From contig NC_050098.1 in assembly GCF_902167145.1 (NCBI RefSeq), positions 14,280,501 to 14,344,500 of the forward strand: 64,000 nucleotides of DNA. Reading direction: 5' to 3'. Source of the DNA: Zea mays. Lineage: Eukaryota; Streptophyta; Magnoliopsida; Poales; Poaceae. Within the stretch, counting starts at the first letter, position 1. Every line of letters starts with the position of its first letter. This document shows, piece after piece, positions 55,604-64,000 of the stretch. The notes under the pieces were generated by a model that saw only the letters and a program-made list of their open reading frames with translations, did no database searches and had not been told where the DNA came from. A program made the translations under genes and the position numbers.

Positions 55604-55975
55604 AATTTATATGGAGCGCATCCAGTTTTATTGATGTCTGACTTTAGCAATCACTTCATATTTTGATCTATCTTTTTTATAAGTTTGAGTTCATGTGACT
55701 TGTTTTAGAAACTTGAGCTCACAAACTTTCTCTTATTTGGTCTCTGTATGGTGAAATTATGTCATTTATAATCTATGTTCGTTCAGTCAATCGTTGTGAA
55801 CTCTCTTCTAATCGCTCACTTCATTGGCCATGTTGTACCAAGACATATTGGATGAAGTAAATAATAACATCAGTTAGCCAAATCAAAAAAACATTATACG
55901 GAGAGCGGAGACAATCAATAAAAAATCTTGAATTTTTTGTGGATAGGTTACATGGGTATTGTTGTAAGCCGTCGC

Positions 55976-56000
55976 AACGCACGGGCAACCGATTAGTGCA
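55976..56000 (+). mobile_element. Helitron-like 3' end
   Basis: CCGTCGCAACGCACGGGC, then AACCGATTAG followed by T, fits the maize Helitron 3' consensus apart from TTAG for CTAG. The cognate 5' end was not found upstream. Confidence 0.4.
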
Positions 56001-56904
56001 GATTAATGTTAGAGGCAGACATTATGTCCTTCTACGGAAATGTATGTGACCTCCTGTGGAAAACTTTTAGGCTATCTTCAGCGGATCATATCTCATTCTT
56101 TATTTTAAACTTCACTTTACAAGCAATATAAAAAAATATTATCTATAGTTCCGTGTCACTTATTTTACACTACCCGCTGGAGATAGTCTTAGTGGTAGTG
56201 TTGAGAGTAGAGCTAAAAAATAGAGTAGAGCAGTTTCAAAGAGAACATAACAAAAGACGACATATTTGGATACGAAGAACTTTCTCATTGTCCGGTGTAT
56301 TAGTGGTATAAACGAGTAAAATGCATCAGCGGTTCTTGAATTTAGCATACTGTGTTATTTGGTTCCTCAAATTTTCAAAACCAGAAAACAAGTGTTGTAA
56401 CTTAGTCTGCTCATCTAAAACCAAGTTTTCTCAAATCAGATACCGAAATGGATGGAGTGAACGACACAGAAGCATCCGTGACTGGCACATGGGTTGTCGG
56501 GTTCGCGATGGGCGATGGGTGGGGCTGCTCACCGGTAGAAGGTATGAGAGTGAGGGCGCCGACGACGAACGACGATAGTGCGAGTGTTGCTCACGTGGGT
56601 GGATGGGTCGCAGGCGCGCTGTATGTGTGCGAACGAGGCGCATGCACAGTTCATGGAGGGAGTGGGCGACATTCCGTCGACCGTCGGCGTTGAAGAAGAA
56701 GAGGCCCACCGGTAAGGCGTAACTACCTCTATATTAAAGACCATGAAATGTATTTAATTCTTTCTATCAACATTAGTACTACTGTATTGATGTACATATG
56801 TCTATAGAGGGCACGCCTTAGAGCAAGGCTAATAATATAGCCGGTTGCTGGCAACAAAAATTGTTGCAGCCAACCTCTTAGCCCACTTGTATAATAGTTA
56901 GCTC

Positions 56905-57338
56905 TAGGGCTGGAAAAAAGCTCGAGCTCGACGAGCTAGCTCGGGCTCGCAGCAGCTCGGCTTGGCTCGGACCGGCTCGACGCTCCGAACGAGCCCGAGC
57001 CGAGCCTGTTTTTCTGGCTTGTGAAAAGAGCGAGCCAGCTCGGCTCGGCTCGGTGCAGCTCGCGAGCTGGCTCGTGGCTCGACCCAACAACAATTTGTTA
57101 CATAAAATCTTAATTAGCATATAATATTAATACCGAGTAGACAATTAATTTATGTTATTTGAGATTACTATAAAAATAATCTATTTTATATATTATATTA
57201 GTGATATATCTATTTTACTAATTTAAAATATGTTATTTAAAATATTTTTAAGATTTTATATTATAATTTAGAGAGCAGATTTAATTTTATGCCTAGGCTC
57301 GTTGCATGAGCGAGCCGAGCGGCTCGTTTGCACCCCTA
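56905..57338. mobile_element. Non-autonomous hAT element (434 bp)
   Basis: Perfect 8-bp TSD gttagctc at 56897-56904 and 57339-57346. Ends TAGGGCTGG and CACCCCTA are near-inverse, followed inwards by GAGC/GCTC-rich subterminal repeats (cgagctcg, gctcggctcg), which is typical of hAT. No transposase. Confidence 0.9.
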
Positions 57339-57500
57339 GTTAGCTCTTCATTCTTAATGTTTGGCTCACTTGTCTCTCTCATAAGTTTTTTTTGGTTCTC
57401 GTGTATTAGTCGTCTGTAAGTTTACAACCCTCTTTTCCTCTCTCTCTCCTCTTCTCTCTCCTCCAACTCTATATTTAGCCTTCTCACAACTTGTTAGACC

Positions 57501-58120
57501 GTCTCCAGCAAGGATCTGTAAACGGTCCTCTTCCTTAGATTTAGCGGATATTGACGTCCTTTTTCCCTCCAGCAACGACCGGTAAACGGTCCGTTAAATA
57601 ATAGAGGACGTCCTTCCACCGCTAAACATAGAGGTTCTCTCTCCGTCCGCTATCCATCCGCGAGCTAGGACGACAGGCATTCCACATGCGACGAGAAGGT
57701 GCGACAGTAGCTGCATTCAAGACGTGAGAGGACCCTTCCACATTTAAAGCGTGAGGGGATTTTTTTCAAATAAGAATTAGTTGACAAATGCATGTTACGT
57801 CTGATGATGAACTTCACTTTGTACTAATTTGACTCTAAATTTGAAATTATTAATCACGCATTATTTCGAAAAATAGTAATTGTAAATTAATTAAATATAC
57901 TATTTTGCGCATCCATTTTATTGCATGTAATGGAAACAAAACAAAAAAAACTAAATGATTGGAAAAACTAAATCTGTTAACGTTGTAGCTTTAGAGGACC
58001 GAATTTAGGAGACGTTGCTGGAGACTGAGAAGATATAGAGGACATAATCTTTTAGAGCGTGCTGTAAATGACAGAGAATATTCCTTTAGAGGATGGAATT
58101 TAGGGAACGCTGCTGGAGAC
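57501..58120. mobile_element. GTCTCCAGCA-ended MITE-like element
   Basis: Inverted ends gtctccagca and tgctggagac. The interior repeats similar words (ccagcaacgaccggtaaacg; gttgctggagac at 58013). Target duplication not clear. Confidence 0.55.
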
Positions 58121-58522
58121 AACCTTATTATACTTGCTCTTATATTGTGGGACTATAATAAAAAACGGTTACGCCTTACATACTAAGACAAAAGGAGTAT
58201 GGATATGCTCATATATAACAATAGTACATAGGCTAGGCCAAAGCATATTACGTCATGCCAGCCTGCTGACTGTGACAAGCCAGCCCGTTAGGCCATGGCC
58301 CATTTGATTAAATCAGCGTAAAAATTAAAAAACGGTGCAAGAGTTGGGGTTTGAACCCATGCCTTGTGATGGAAGAAGGGCAAGGGACATTAGGTAAAGC
58401 TATCTAATCAGTAGAACTTCATACTCAAATGTTTTAATATTGAATATAAATTATAATTGTATATATATTTTTTGTAAAATAAAAAAATATAATCGTGTCG
58501 GGTCGGGCCAGCACTACGGGTC

Positions 58523-58714
58523 GAGGCTACAGCCTAAGCACGACACGACGTTCTTAGCTCTTGCAAGCATTAGGTCGTTTCTAAGACCACATTGGCGCAA
58601 TGGACTCTATAGTGTTTGAGGTTGCTGAATTAGATGGAGTAACAATGATTTGTCACACTAACAGTAAAATGAAAGGTTTGTTGGTTTTAAACGTTAGTAA
58701 TTGCTACGAAGTAG
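58523..58714 (+). repeat. Direct repeat, copy 2, cut by Copia LTR
   Basis: Matches 55406-55603 from tcgaggctacagcctaagca to ttgctacgaagtag. The Copia LTR starts at the next base, exactly where copy 1 continues with cataatttat. Confidence 0.85.
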
Positions 58715-60023
58715 TGATAGTCGCCTAGAGGGGGGTGAATAGGGCGAAACTGAAATTTACAAATATAAACACAACTACAAGCCGGGTTAGCGTTAGAAAT
58801 ATAAACGAGTCCGCGAGAGAGGGTGAAAAACAAATCGTAAACAAATGAAGAGTGTGACACGATGATTTGTTTTACCGAGGTTCGGTTCTTGCAAACCTAC
58901 TCCCCGTTGAGGAGGCCACAAAGGCCGGGTCTCTTTCAACCCTTCCCTCTCTCAAACGGTCCCTCGGACCGAGTGAGCTTCTCTTCTCAAATCAAAACCG
59001 GGAACAAAACTTCCCCGCAAGGGCCACCACACACTTGGTGCCTCTTGCCTTGATTACAATGAAGTTTTGATCACAAGAACAAGTGAGAAAGAAAAGAAGC
59101 AATCCAAGCGCAAGAGCTCAAAAGAACACGACAAATCTCTCTCGCTAGTCACTAAAGCCTTGAGTGGAATTGGAGAGGATTTGATCTCTTTGGTGTGTCT
59201 AGAATTAAATGCCTAGCTCTTGTAAGTGGTTGAGAAGTGGAAAACTTGGATGCAATGAATGTGGGGGTGGTTGGGGTATTTATAGCCCCAACCACCAAAC
59301 TTGACCGTTGGTGGAGGCTGTCTGTTCGATGGCGCACCGGACAGTCCGGTGCACACCGGACATGTCCGGTGCCCCAGCCACGTCACCAATGCCGTTGGAT
59401 TCTGACCGTTGGAGCTTCTGACTTCTGGGCCCGCCTGGATGTCCGGTGCACACCAGACATGTACTGTTGGATGTCCGGTGTGCCAGTATGGGCGTGCCTG
59501 ACATCTGCGCGCGCTGCGCGCACATTTAATGCGTCCCAGGTAGCCGTTGGCGCCGAAATAGTTGTTGCTCCGAGGATGCACCGGACAGTCCGGTGCACAC
59601 CGGACATGTCCGGTGAATTATAGCGGAGCAGCCTTCGTAAACTCCCGAGGCTGGCGAGTTCCAGAGCCGCGTCCCGTTGGAGCACCGGACACTGTCTGGT
59701 GTACACCGGACAGTCCGGTGATTTATAGCGCGCCGGCTTCTGGAAATTCCCGAGGCTGAGGAGTTTTGCGCGGGGTCCCCTGGTGCACCGGACACTGTCC
59801 GGTGCGCCACCGGACAGTCCGGTGCGCCAGACCAGGGAGCCTTTTGGGATGCCTCTTTGCTCCTTTGTTGAATCCAAAACTTATCTTTTTATTGGCTGAG
59901 TGTGAACCTTTTACACCTATATAACTTATACACTAGAGCAAACTAGTTAGTCCAATTATTTGTGTTGGGCAATTCAACCACCAAAATTAATTAGGGACTA
60001 GGTGTAAGCCTAATTCCCTTTCA
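58715..60023 (-). repeat. Copia 3' LTR (1309 bp)
   Basis: Minus strand, from 60023 (TGAAAGGGAATTAGG) to 58715 (GACTATCA). TATAAATA (minus) at 59277-59284. Rich in CACCGGAC palindromes (59333-59825). Confidence 0.92.
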
Positions 60024-60036
60024 ATCTCCCCTTTTT
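60024..60036 (-). other. Polypurine tract
   Basis: Minus-strand AAAAAGGGGAGAT directly before the LTR start. This identifies the neighbouring LTR as the 3' one. Confidence 0.85.
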
Positions 60037-60844
60037 GGTGATTGATGCCAACACAAACCAAAGCAAATATAGAAGTGCATAATTGAACTAGTTTGCATAA
60101 TGTAAGTGCAAAGGTTGCTTGGAATTGAGCCAATTTAAATACTTACAAGATATGCATGGATCGTTTCTTTATTTTTAACATTTTGGACCACACTTGCACC
60201 ACATGTTTTGTTTTTGCAAACTCTTTTGTAAATCCTTTTCAAAGTTCTTTTGCAAATAGTCAAAGGTAAATGAATAAGATTTTGCAAAGCATTTTTAAGA
60301 TTTGAAGTTTTCTCCCCCTGTTTCAAATGCTTCTCCTTTGACTAAACAAAACTCCCCCTAAATGAGATCCTCCTCTTAGTGTTCAAGAGGGTTTTGATGT
60401 ATCATTTTTGAAAAACTACTTTCTTCCCCTAATAAGATACCAATTGATGATTATTTTTGGAAACACAAAGTTTTGAAATCGGTGGTGGTGCGGTCCTTTT
60501 GCTTTGGGCTCTTACTTTCTCCCCCTTTGGCATGAATCGCCAAAAACGGAATCATTAGAGCCCTTGAGTTACATTCTCCCTCTTTGGTCAAAACAAATGA
60601 GTGAAGATTATACCAAAGATGGAGTCCTTTTGCTTTGTGCTCATGCTTTCTCCCCCAAGAATGGAGAGTTGCTTGGAGTGACGACGAAGGATGAGTCACG
60701 TAGTGGAAGCCTTTGTCTTCGCCGAAGACACCAATTCCTTTCAATACACCTATGACTTGGTTTGAAATAGACTCGAAAATACATTAGTCATAGCATATGA
60801 AAGAGACATGATCAAAGGTATATAAATGAGCTATGTGTGCAAGT

Positions 60845-62154
60845 TGAAAGGGAATTAGGCTTACACCTAGTTCCTATATAATTTTGGCGGTTGAATTACC
60901 CAACACAAATATTTGGACTAACTAGTTTGCCCAAGTGTATAGATTATACAGGTGTAAAAGGTTCACACTCAGCCAATAAAACGACCAAGTTTTGGATTCA
61001 ACCAAAGAGCAAGTGGGAACCGAAGGCCCTCTGGTCTGGGAGCACCGGACTGTCCGGTGTACACCGGACAGTGTCCGGTGCGCCACCGGACAGTGTCCGG
61101 TGTACCAGAGGACTCCAACGCAAACTCGCCACCTTCAGGAACTTCCAGAGGCGACTCCGCTATAATTCACCGGACTGTCCGGTGTACACCGGACAGTGTC
61201 CGGTGCGCCAAGGGAGGTCGGCCTCAGGAACTCGCCAGCTTCGGGAAACTCCAACGGCTAGTCCGCTATAATTCACCGGACTGTCCGGTGTGCACCGGAC
61301 TGTCCGGTGCGACTCCGGAGCAACGGCTATCTCCGCGCCAACGGCTCTCTGCCGCGCATTTAATGCGCGCTCTGCGCGCGCAGATGTCAGGCGCGCCCAC
61401 TCCGGCACACCGGACAAGGAACAGTAGATGTCCGGTGTGCACCGGACACCCAGGCGGGCCCACAAGTCAGAAGCTTCAACGGTCAGAATCCAACGGCAGT
61501 GATGACGTGGCAGGGGGCACCGGACTGTCCGGTGCGCCATCAAGCAGACAGCCTCCCAACGGCCACTTTTGGTGGTTGGGGCTATAAATACCCCAACCAC
61601 CCCACCATTCATTGCATCCAAGTTTTCCACTTCCCAACTACTACAAGAGCTCTAGCATTCAATTCTAGACACACCAAAGAGATCAAATCCTCTCCAAACT
61701 CCACACAACGCCATAGTGATTAGAGAGAGTGATTTGCTTGTGTTCTTTCCAGCTCTTGTGCTTGGATTGCTTTCTTCTTTCTTGATCCTTTCTTTGCAAT
61801 CAAACTCACTTGTAATTTGAGGCAAGAGACACCAAACTTGTGGTGGTCCTTGTGGGAACTTTGTGTTCCAAGTGATTGAGAAGAGAAAGCTCACTCGATC
61901 CGTGGATCGTTTGAGAGAGGGAAGGGTTGAAAGAGACCCGGCCTTTGTGGCCTCCTCAACGGGGAGTAGGTTTGCAAGAACCGAACCTCGGTAAAACAAA
62001 TCTCCGTGTCTCACTTGCTTATTTGCTTGGGATTTGTTTTGCGCCCTCTCTCGCGGACTCGTTTCTTTATTACTAACGCTAACCCGGCTTGTAGTTGTGT
62101 TTATATTTGTAAATTTCAGTTTCGCCCTATTCACCCCCCTCTAGGCGACTTTCA
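60845..62154 (+). repeat. Copia 5' LTR (1310 bp)
   Basis: TGAAAGGGAATTAGG to CGACTTTCA. TATAAATA at 61583-61590. CACCGGAC palindromes at about 61043-61110, 61168-61208, 61274-61312 and 61410-61449. Confidence 0.93.
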
Positions 62155-62170
62155 ATTGGTATCGGAGCCC
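62155..62170 (+). other. Primer-binding site (tRNA-iMet type)
   Basis: ATTGGTATCGGAGCCC follows the LTR; TGGTATC matches the initiator tRNA-Met 3' end, with G for A in the eighth position. Confidence 0.8.
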
Positions 62171-62202
62171 GGTGCTTCATTAGAGCCTAACCGCTCGAAG
62201 TG

Positions 62203-64000
62203 ATGTCGGGAGATCACGCCAAGAAGGAGATGGAGACCGGCGAAAAGCCCACTACAAGCCAAGGGAGCACTTCATCGGAAGAGTCCCGCACCAAGAGGAG
62301 GGAGAAGAAGAAGATCTCCTCCAACAAAGGGAAGGAGAAGAAATCTTCTTCTCACCACAAAGAGAAGAAGGAAAAATCTTCTTCCCACAAGCCGCATCGG
62401 AATGGGGACAAACAAAAGAGGATGAGGAAAGTGGTCTACTACGAGACCGACACTTCATCAACATCGACCTCCGGCTCCGACGCGCCCTCCGTAACTTCTA
62501 AACGCCAAGAGCGTAAGAAGTTTAGTAAGATCCCCCTACACTATCCTCGCATTTCTAAACATGCACCTCTACTTTCCGTCCCTTTAGGCAAACCACCAAC
62601 TTTTGATGGTGAAGATTATGCTAGGTGGAGTGATTTAATGCGATTTCATCTAACCTCACTCCACAAAAGTATATGGGATGTTGTTGAGTTTGGTGCACAG
62701 GTACCATCCGTAGGGGATAAAAATTATGATGAGGATGAGGTGGCCCAAATCGAGCACTTCAACTCTCAAGCGACAACGATACTCCTCGCCTCTTTAAGTA
62801 GAGAGGAGTATAACAAAGTGCAAGGGTTGAAGAGCGCCAAGGAGGTTTGGGATGTGCTCAAAACCGCGCACGAAGGAGATGAGCTCACCAAGATCACCAA
62901 GCGGGAAACGATCGAGGGGGAGCTCGGTCGGTTTCGGCTTCGCAAAGGGGAGGAGCCACAACACATGTACAACCGGCTCAAGACCTTGGTGAACCAAGTG
63001 CGCAACCTCGGGATCATAAAATGGGATGACCATGAAATGGTTAAGGTTATTCTAAGATCTCTTATTTTCCTTAACCCTACTCAAGTTCAATTAATTCGTG
63101 GTAATCCTAGATATACTAAAATGACCCCCGAGGAAGTAATCGGGCATTTTGTAAGTTTTGAGTGCATGATCGAAGGCTCAAGGAAGATCAACGAGCTTGA
63201 TGATCCATCTACATCCGAGGCTCAACCCGTCGCATTCAAGGCGACGGAAGAAAAGAAGGAGGAGTCTACCCCAAGTCGACAACCAATAGACGCCTCCAAG
63301 CTTGACAATGAGGAAATGGCGCTCGTCATCAAAAGCTTCCGCCAAATCCTCAAGCAAAGGAGAGGGAAAGACTACAAGTCCCGCTCCAAGAAAGTTTGCT
63401 ACAAGTGTGGTAAGCCCGGTCATTTTATTGCTAAATGTCCATTATCAAGTGATAGTGACAGGGGCGACGACAAGAAAGGGAGAAGAAAGGAGAAGAAGAG
63501 GTACTACAAGAAGAAGGGCGGCGATGCTCATGTTTGTCGGGAGTGGGACTCCGACGAAAGCTCAAGCGACTCCTCCGACGACGAGGACGCCGCCAACATC
63601 GCCGTCACCAAGGGACTTCTCTTCCCCAACGTCGGCCACAAGTGTCTCATGGCAAAGGACGGCAAGCGGAAGAAGGTTAAATCTAATTCCTCCACTAAAT
63701 ATGAGTCTTCTAGTGATGATAATGCTAGTGATGAGGAGGATAGTTTGCGTTCCCTTTTTGCCAACCTTAACATAGCTCAAAAGGAGAAATTAAATGAATT
63801 GGTTAGTGCTATTCATGAAAAGGATGACCTCTTGGATTCCCAAGAGGACCTCCTTATTAAGGAAAATAAGAAGCATGTTAAGGTTAAAAAGGCTTATGCT
63901 CTTGAAATTGAGAAATGTGAAAAATTATCTAGTGAGCTAAGCACTTGCCGTGAGATGATTGACAACCTTAGACATGAAAATGCTAGTTTAAATGCTAAGG
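62203..64000 (+). CDS. Copia gag polyprotein (partial)
   Basis: Open from ATG 62203 (MSGDHAKKEMETGEKPTTSQ) to the window end without a stop. Same layout as the gag at 1574-4276: Lys/Ser/Glu-rich start, UBN2-type region (PPTFDGEDYARWSDLMRFHL), zinc knuckle CYKCGKPGHFIAKC, acidic Ser/Asp stretch, then coiled coil (KLNELVSAIHEKDDLLDSQE). Most residues agree between the two copies. Makes the particle shell of this element; pol should follow outside. Confidence 0.88.
   Translation, partial: MSGDHAKKEMETGEKPTTSQGSTSSEESRTKRREKKKISSNKGKEKKSSSHHKEKKEKSSSHKPHRNGDKQKRMRKVVYYETDTSSTSTSGSDAPSVTSKRQERKKFSKIPLHYPRISKHAPLLSVPLGKPPTFDGEDYARWSDLMRFHLTSLHKSIWDVVEFGAQVPSVGDKNYDEDEVAQIEHFNSQATTILLASLSREEYNKVQGLKSAKEVWDVLKTAHEGDELTKITKRETIEGELGRFRLRKGEEPQHMYNRLKTLVNQVRNLGIIKWDDHEMVKVILRSLIFLNPTQVQLIRGNPRYTKMTPEEVIGHFVSFECMIEGSRKINELDDPSTSEAQPVAFKATEEKKEESTPSRQPIDASKLDNEEMALVIKSFRQILKQRRGKDYKSRSKKVCYKCGKPGHFIAKCPLSSDSDRGDDKKGRRKEKKRYYKKKGGDAHVCREWDSDESSSDSSDDEDAANIAVTKGLLFPNVGHKCLMAKDGKRKKVKSNSSTKYESSSDDNASDEEDSLRSLFANLNIAQKEKLNELVSAIHEKDDLLDSQEDLLIKENKKHVKVKKAYALEIEKCEKLSSELSTCREMIDNLRHENASLNAK

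Larger units (their letters stand above)
56821..58139. mobile_element. TTA-flanked TIR element hosting nested insertions
   Basis: Left end gagcaaggctaataatatag and right end ttattatacttgctc are inverted copies. TSD tta at 56818-56820 and 58140-58142. Most of its 1319 bp is made of insertions: a hAT element (56905-57338) and a GTCTCCAGCA-ended element (57501-58120). Confidence 0.75.
58715..60844 (-). mobile_element. Copia element, 3' portion (minus strand), interrupted
   Basis: 3' LTR (58715-60023), polypurine tract and about 820 bp of 3' internal sequence of an Opie/Ji-like element. The plus-strand Copia at 60845 breaks it; the rest should lie beyond the window. 60037-60844 has no pol coding sequence and looks like the 3' untranslated internal part, with many stretches of cccctttt type. 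Confidence 0.85.
60845..64000 (+). mobile_element. Copia element, 5' portion (plus strand)
   Basis: 5' LTR, PBS and gag of an Opie/Ji-like element inserted into the minus-strand Copia to its left, running off the window. LTR length (1310 bp) is nearly that of its host element's LTR (1309 bp). The target duplication cannot be checked because the other end is outside. Confidence 0.9.

Noticed and set aside
56448..56744. GC-richer patch with open frames on both strands
   Set aside because: No domain, no splice consistency, both strands open; not supported as a gene.
58340..58370. tRNA B-box-like sequence (gttggggtttgaacccatgc)
   Set aside because: No A box or cloverleaf could be made from the flanks; such words are frequent in grass repeats.

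Overview
The window looks like plant nuclear DNA from a large grass genome, most likely maize (Zea) or a close relative. The reasons are stacked LTR retrotransposons of maize type (an Opie/Ji-like Copia, a Zeon/Cinful-like Gypsy and Huck-type GC-rich Gypsy elements), many short TTA/TAA-flanked MITEs, Helitron-like ends matching the maize consensus, and two intron-rich host genes. I see no bacterial, organellar or viral genes. Family names come from memory of these families, not from a search.

Layout. 1-5550: 5' part of a minus-strand Copia element (pol fragment, gag, PBS, 5' LTR). 5551-10814, 18165-18619 and 41250-41805 are one low-copy tract cut apart by insertions. It holds exon-sized fragments of unrelated genes, all on the plus strand (YY1-like zinc finger, LINE fragment, TLDc protein, MSP-like piece, unknown exons). 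10815-18164: a complete Zeon-like Gypsy element with seemingly identical LTRs and TSD ACCAT. It has gag but no pol; in place of pol it carries a spliced antisense gene. 18620-41249: a minus-strand Huck-type Gypsy element (TSD GTTAC) with gag, protease, RT, RNase H and integrase. It is split by a plus-strand relative at 23570-34920 (TSD GGTGT), which keeps the LTRs and gag-pro but has lost pol and carries its own spliced antisense gene.

41806-58714: two host genes in MITE-rich DNA. A PP2C-type phosphatase resembling chloroplast PBCP (12 exons, 42697-45800) and a DEAD-box RNA helicase resembling RH18/Spb4/DDX55 (10 exons, 47258-53086) can be rebuilt end to end in frame. Between and beyond them are a long inverted-repeat element, Tourist- and Stowaway-like MITEs, a hAT element with 8-bp TSD, a decayed LINE in a helicase intron, and Helitron-like ends. 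58715-64000: a second minus-strand Copia (3' LTR and 3' internal region) interrupted by a plus-strand Copia of the same family (5' LTR, PBS, gag), which runs off the window.

The most unusual signal is that both pol-less Gypsy elements carry an antisense, three-exon gene with a candidate TATA motif about 140 bp upstream of its ATG. The two proteins share a Transposase_28-like N-terminal region, an acidic/low-complexity middle and a coiled-coil C-terminal part. All coordinates and splice sites were read by eye.
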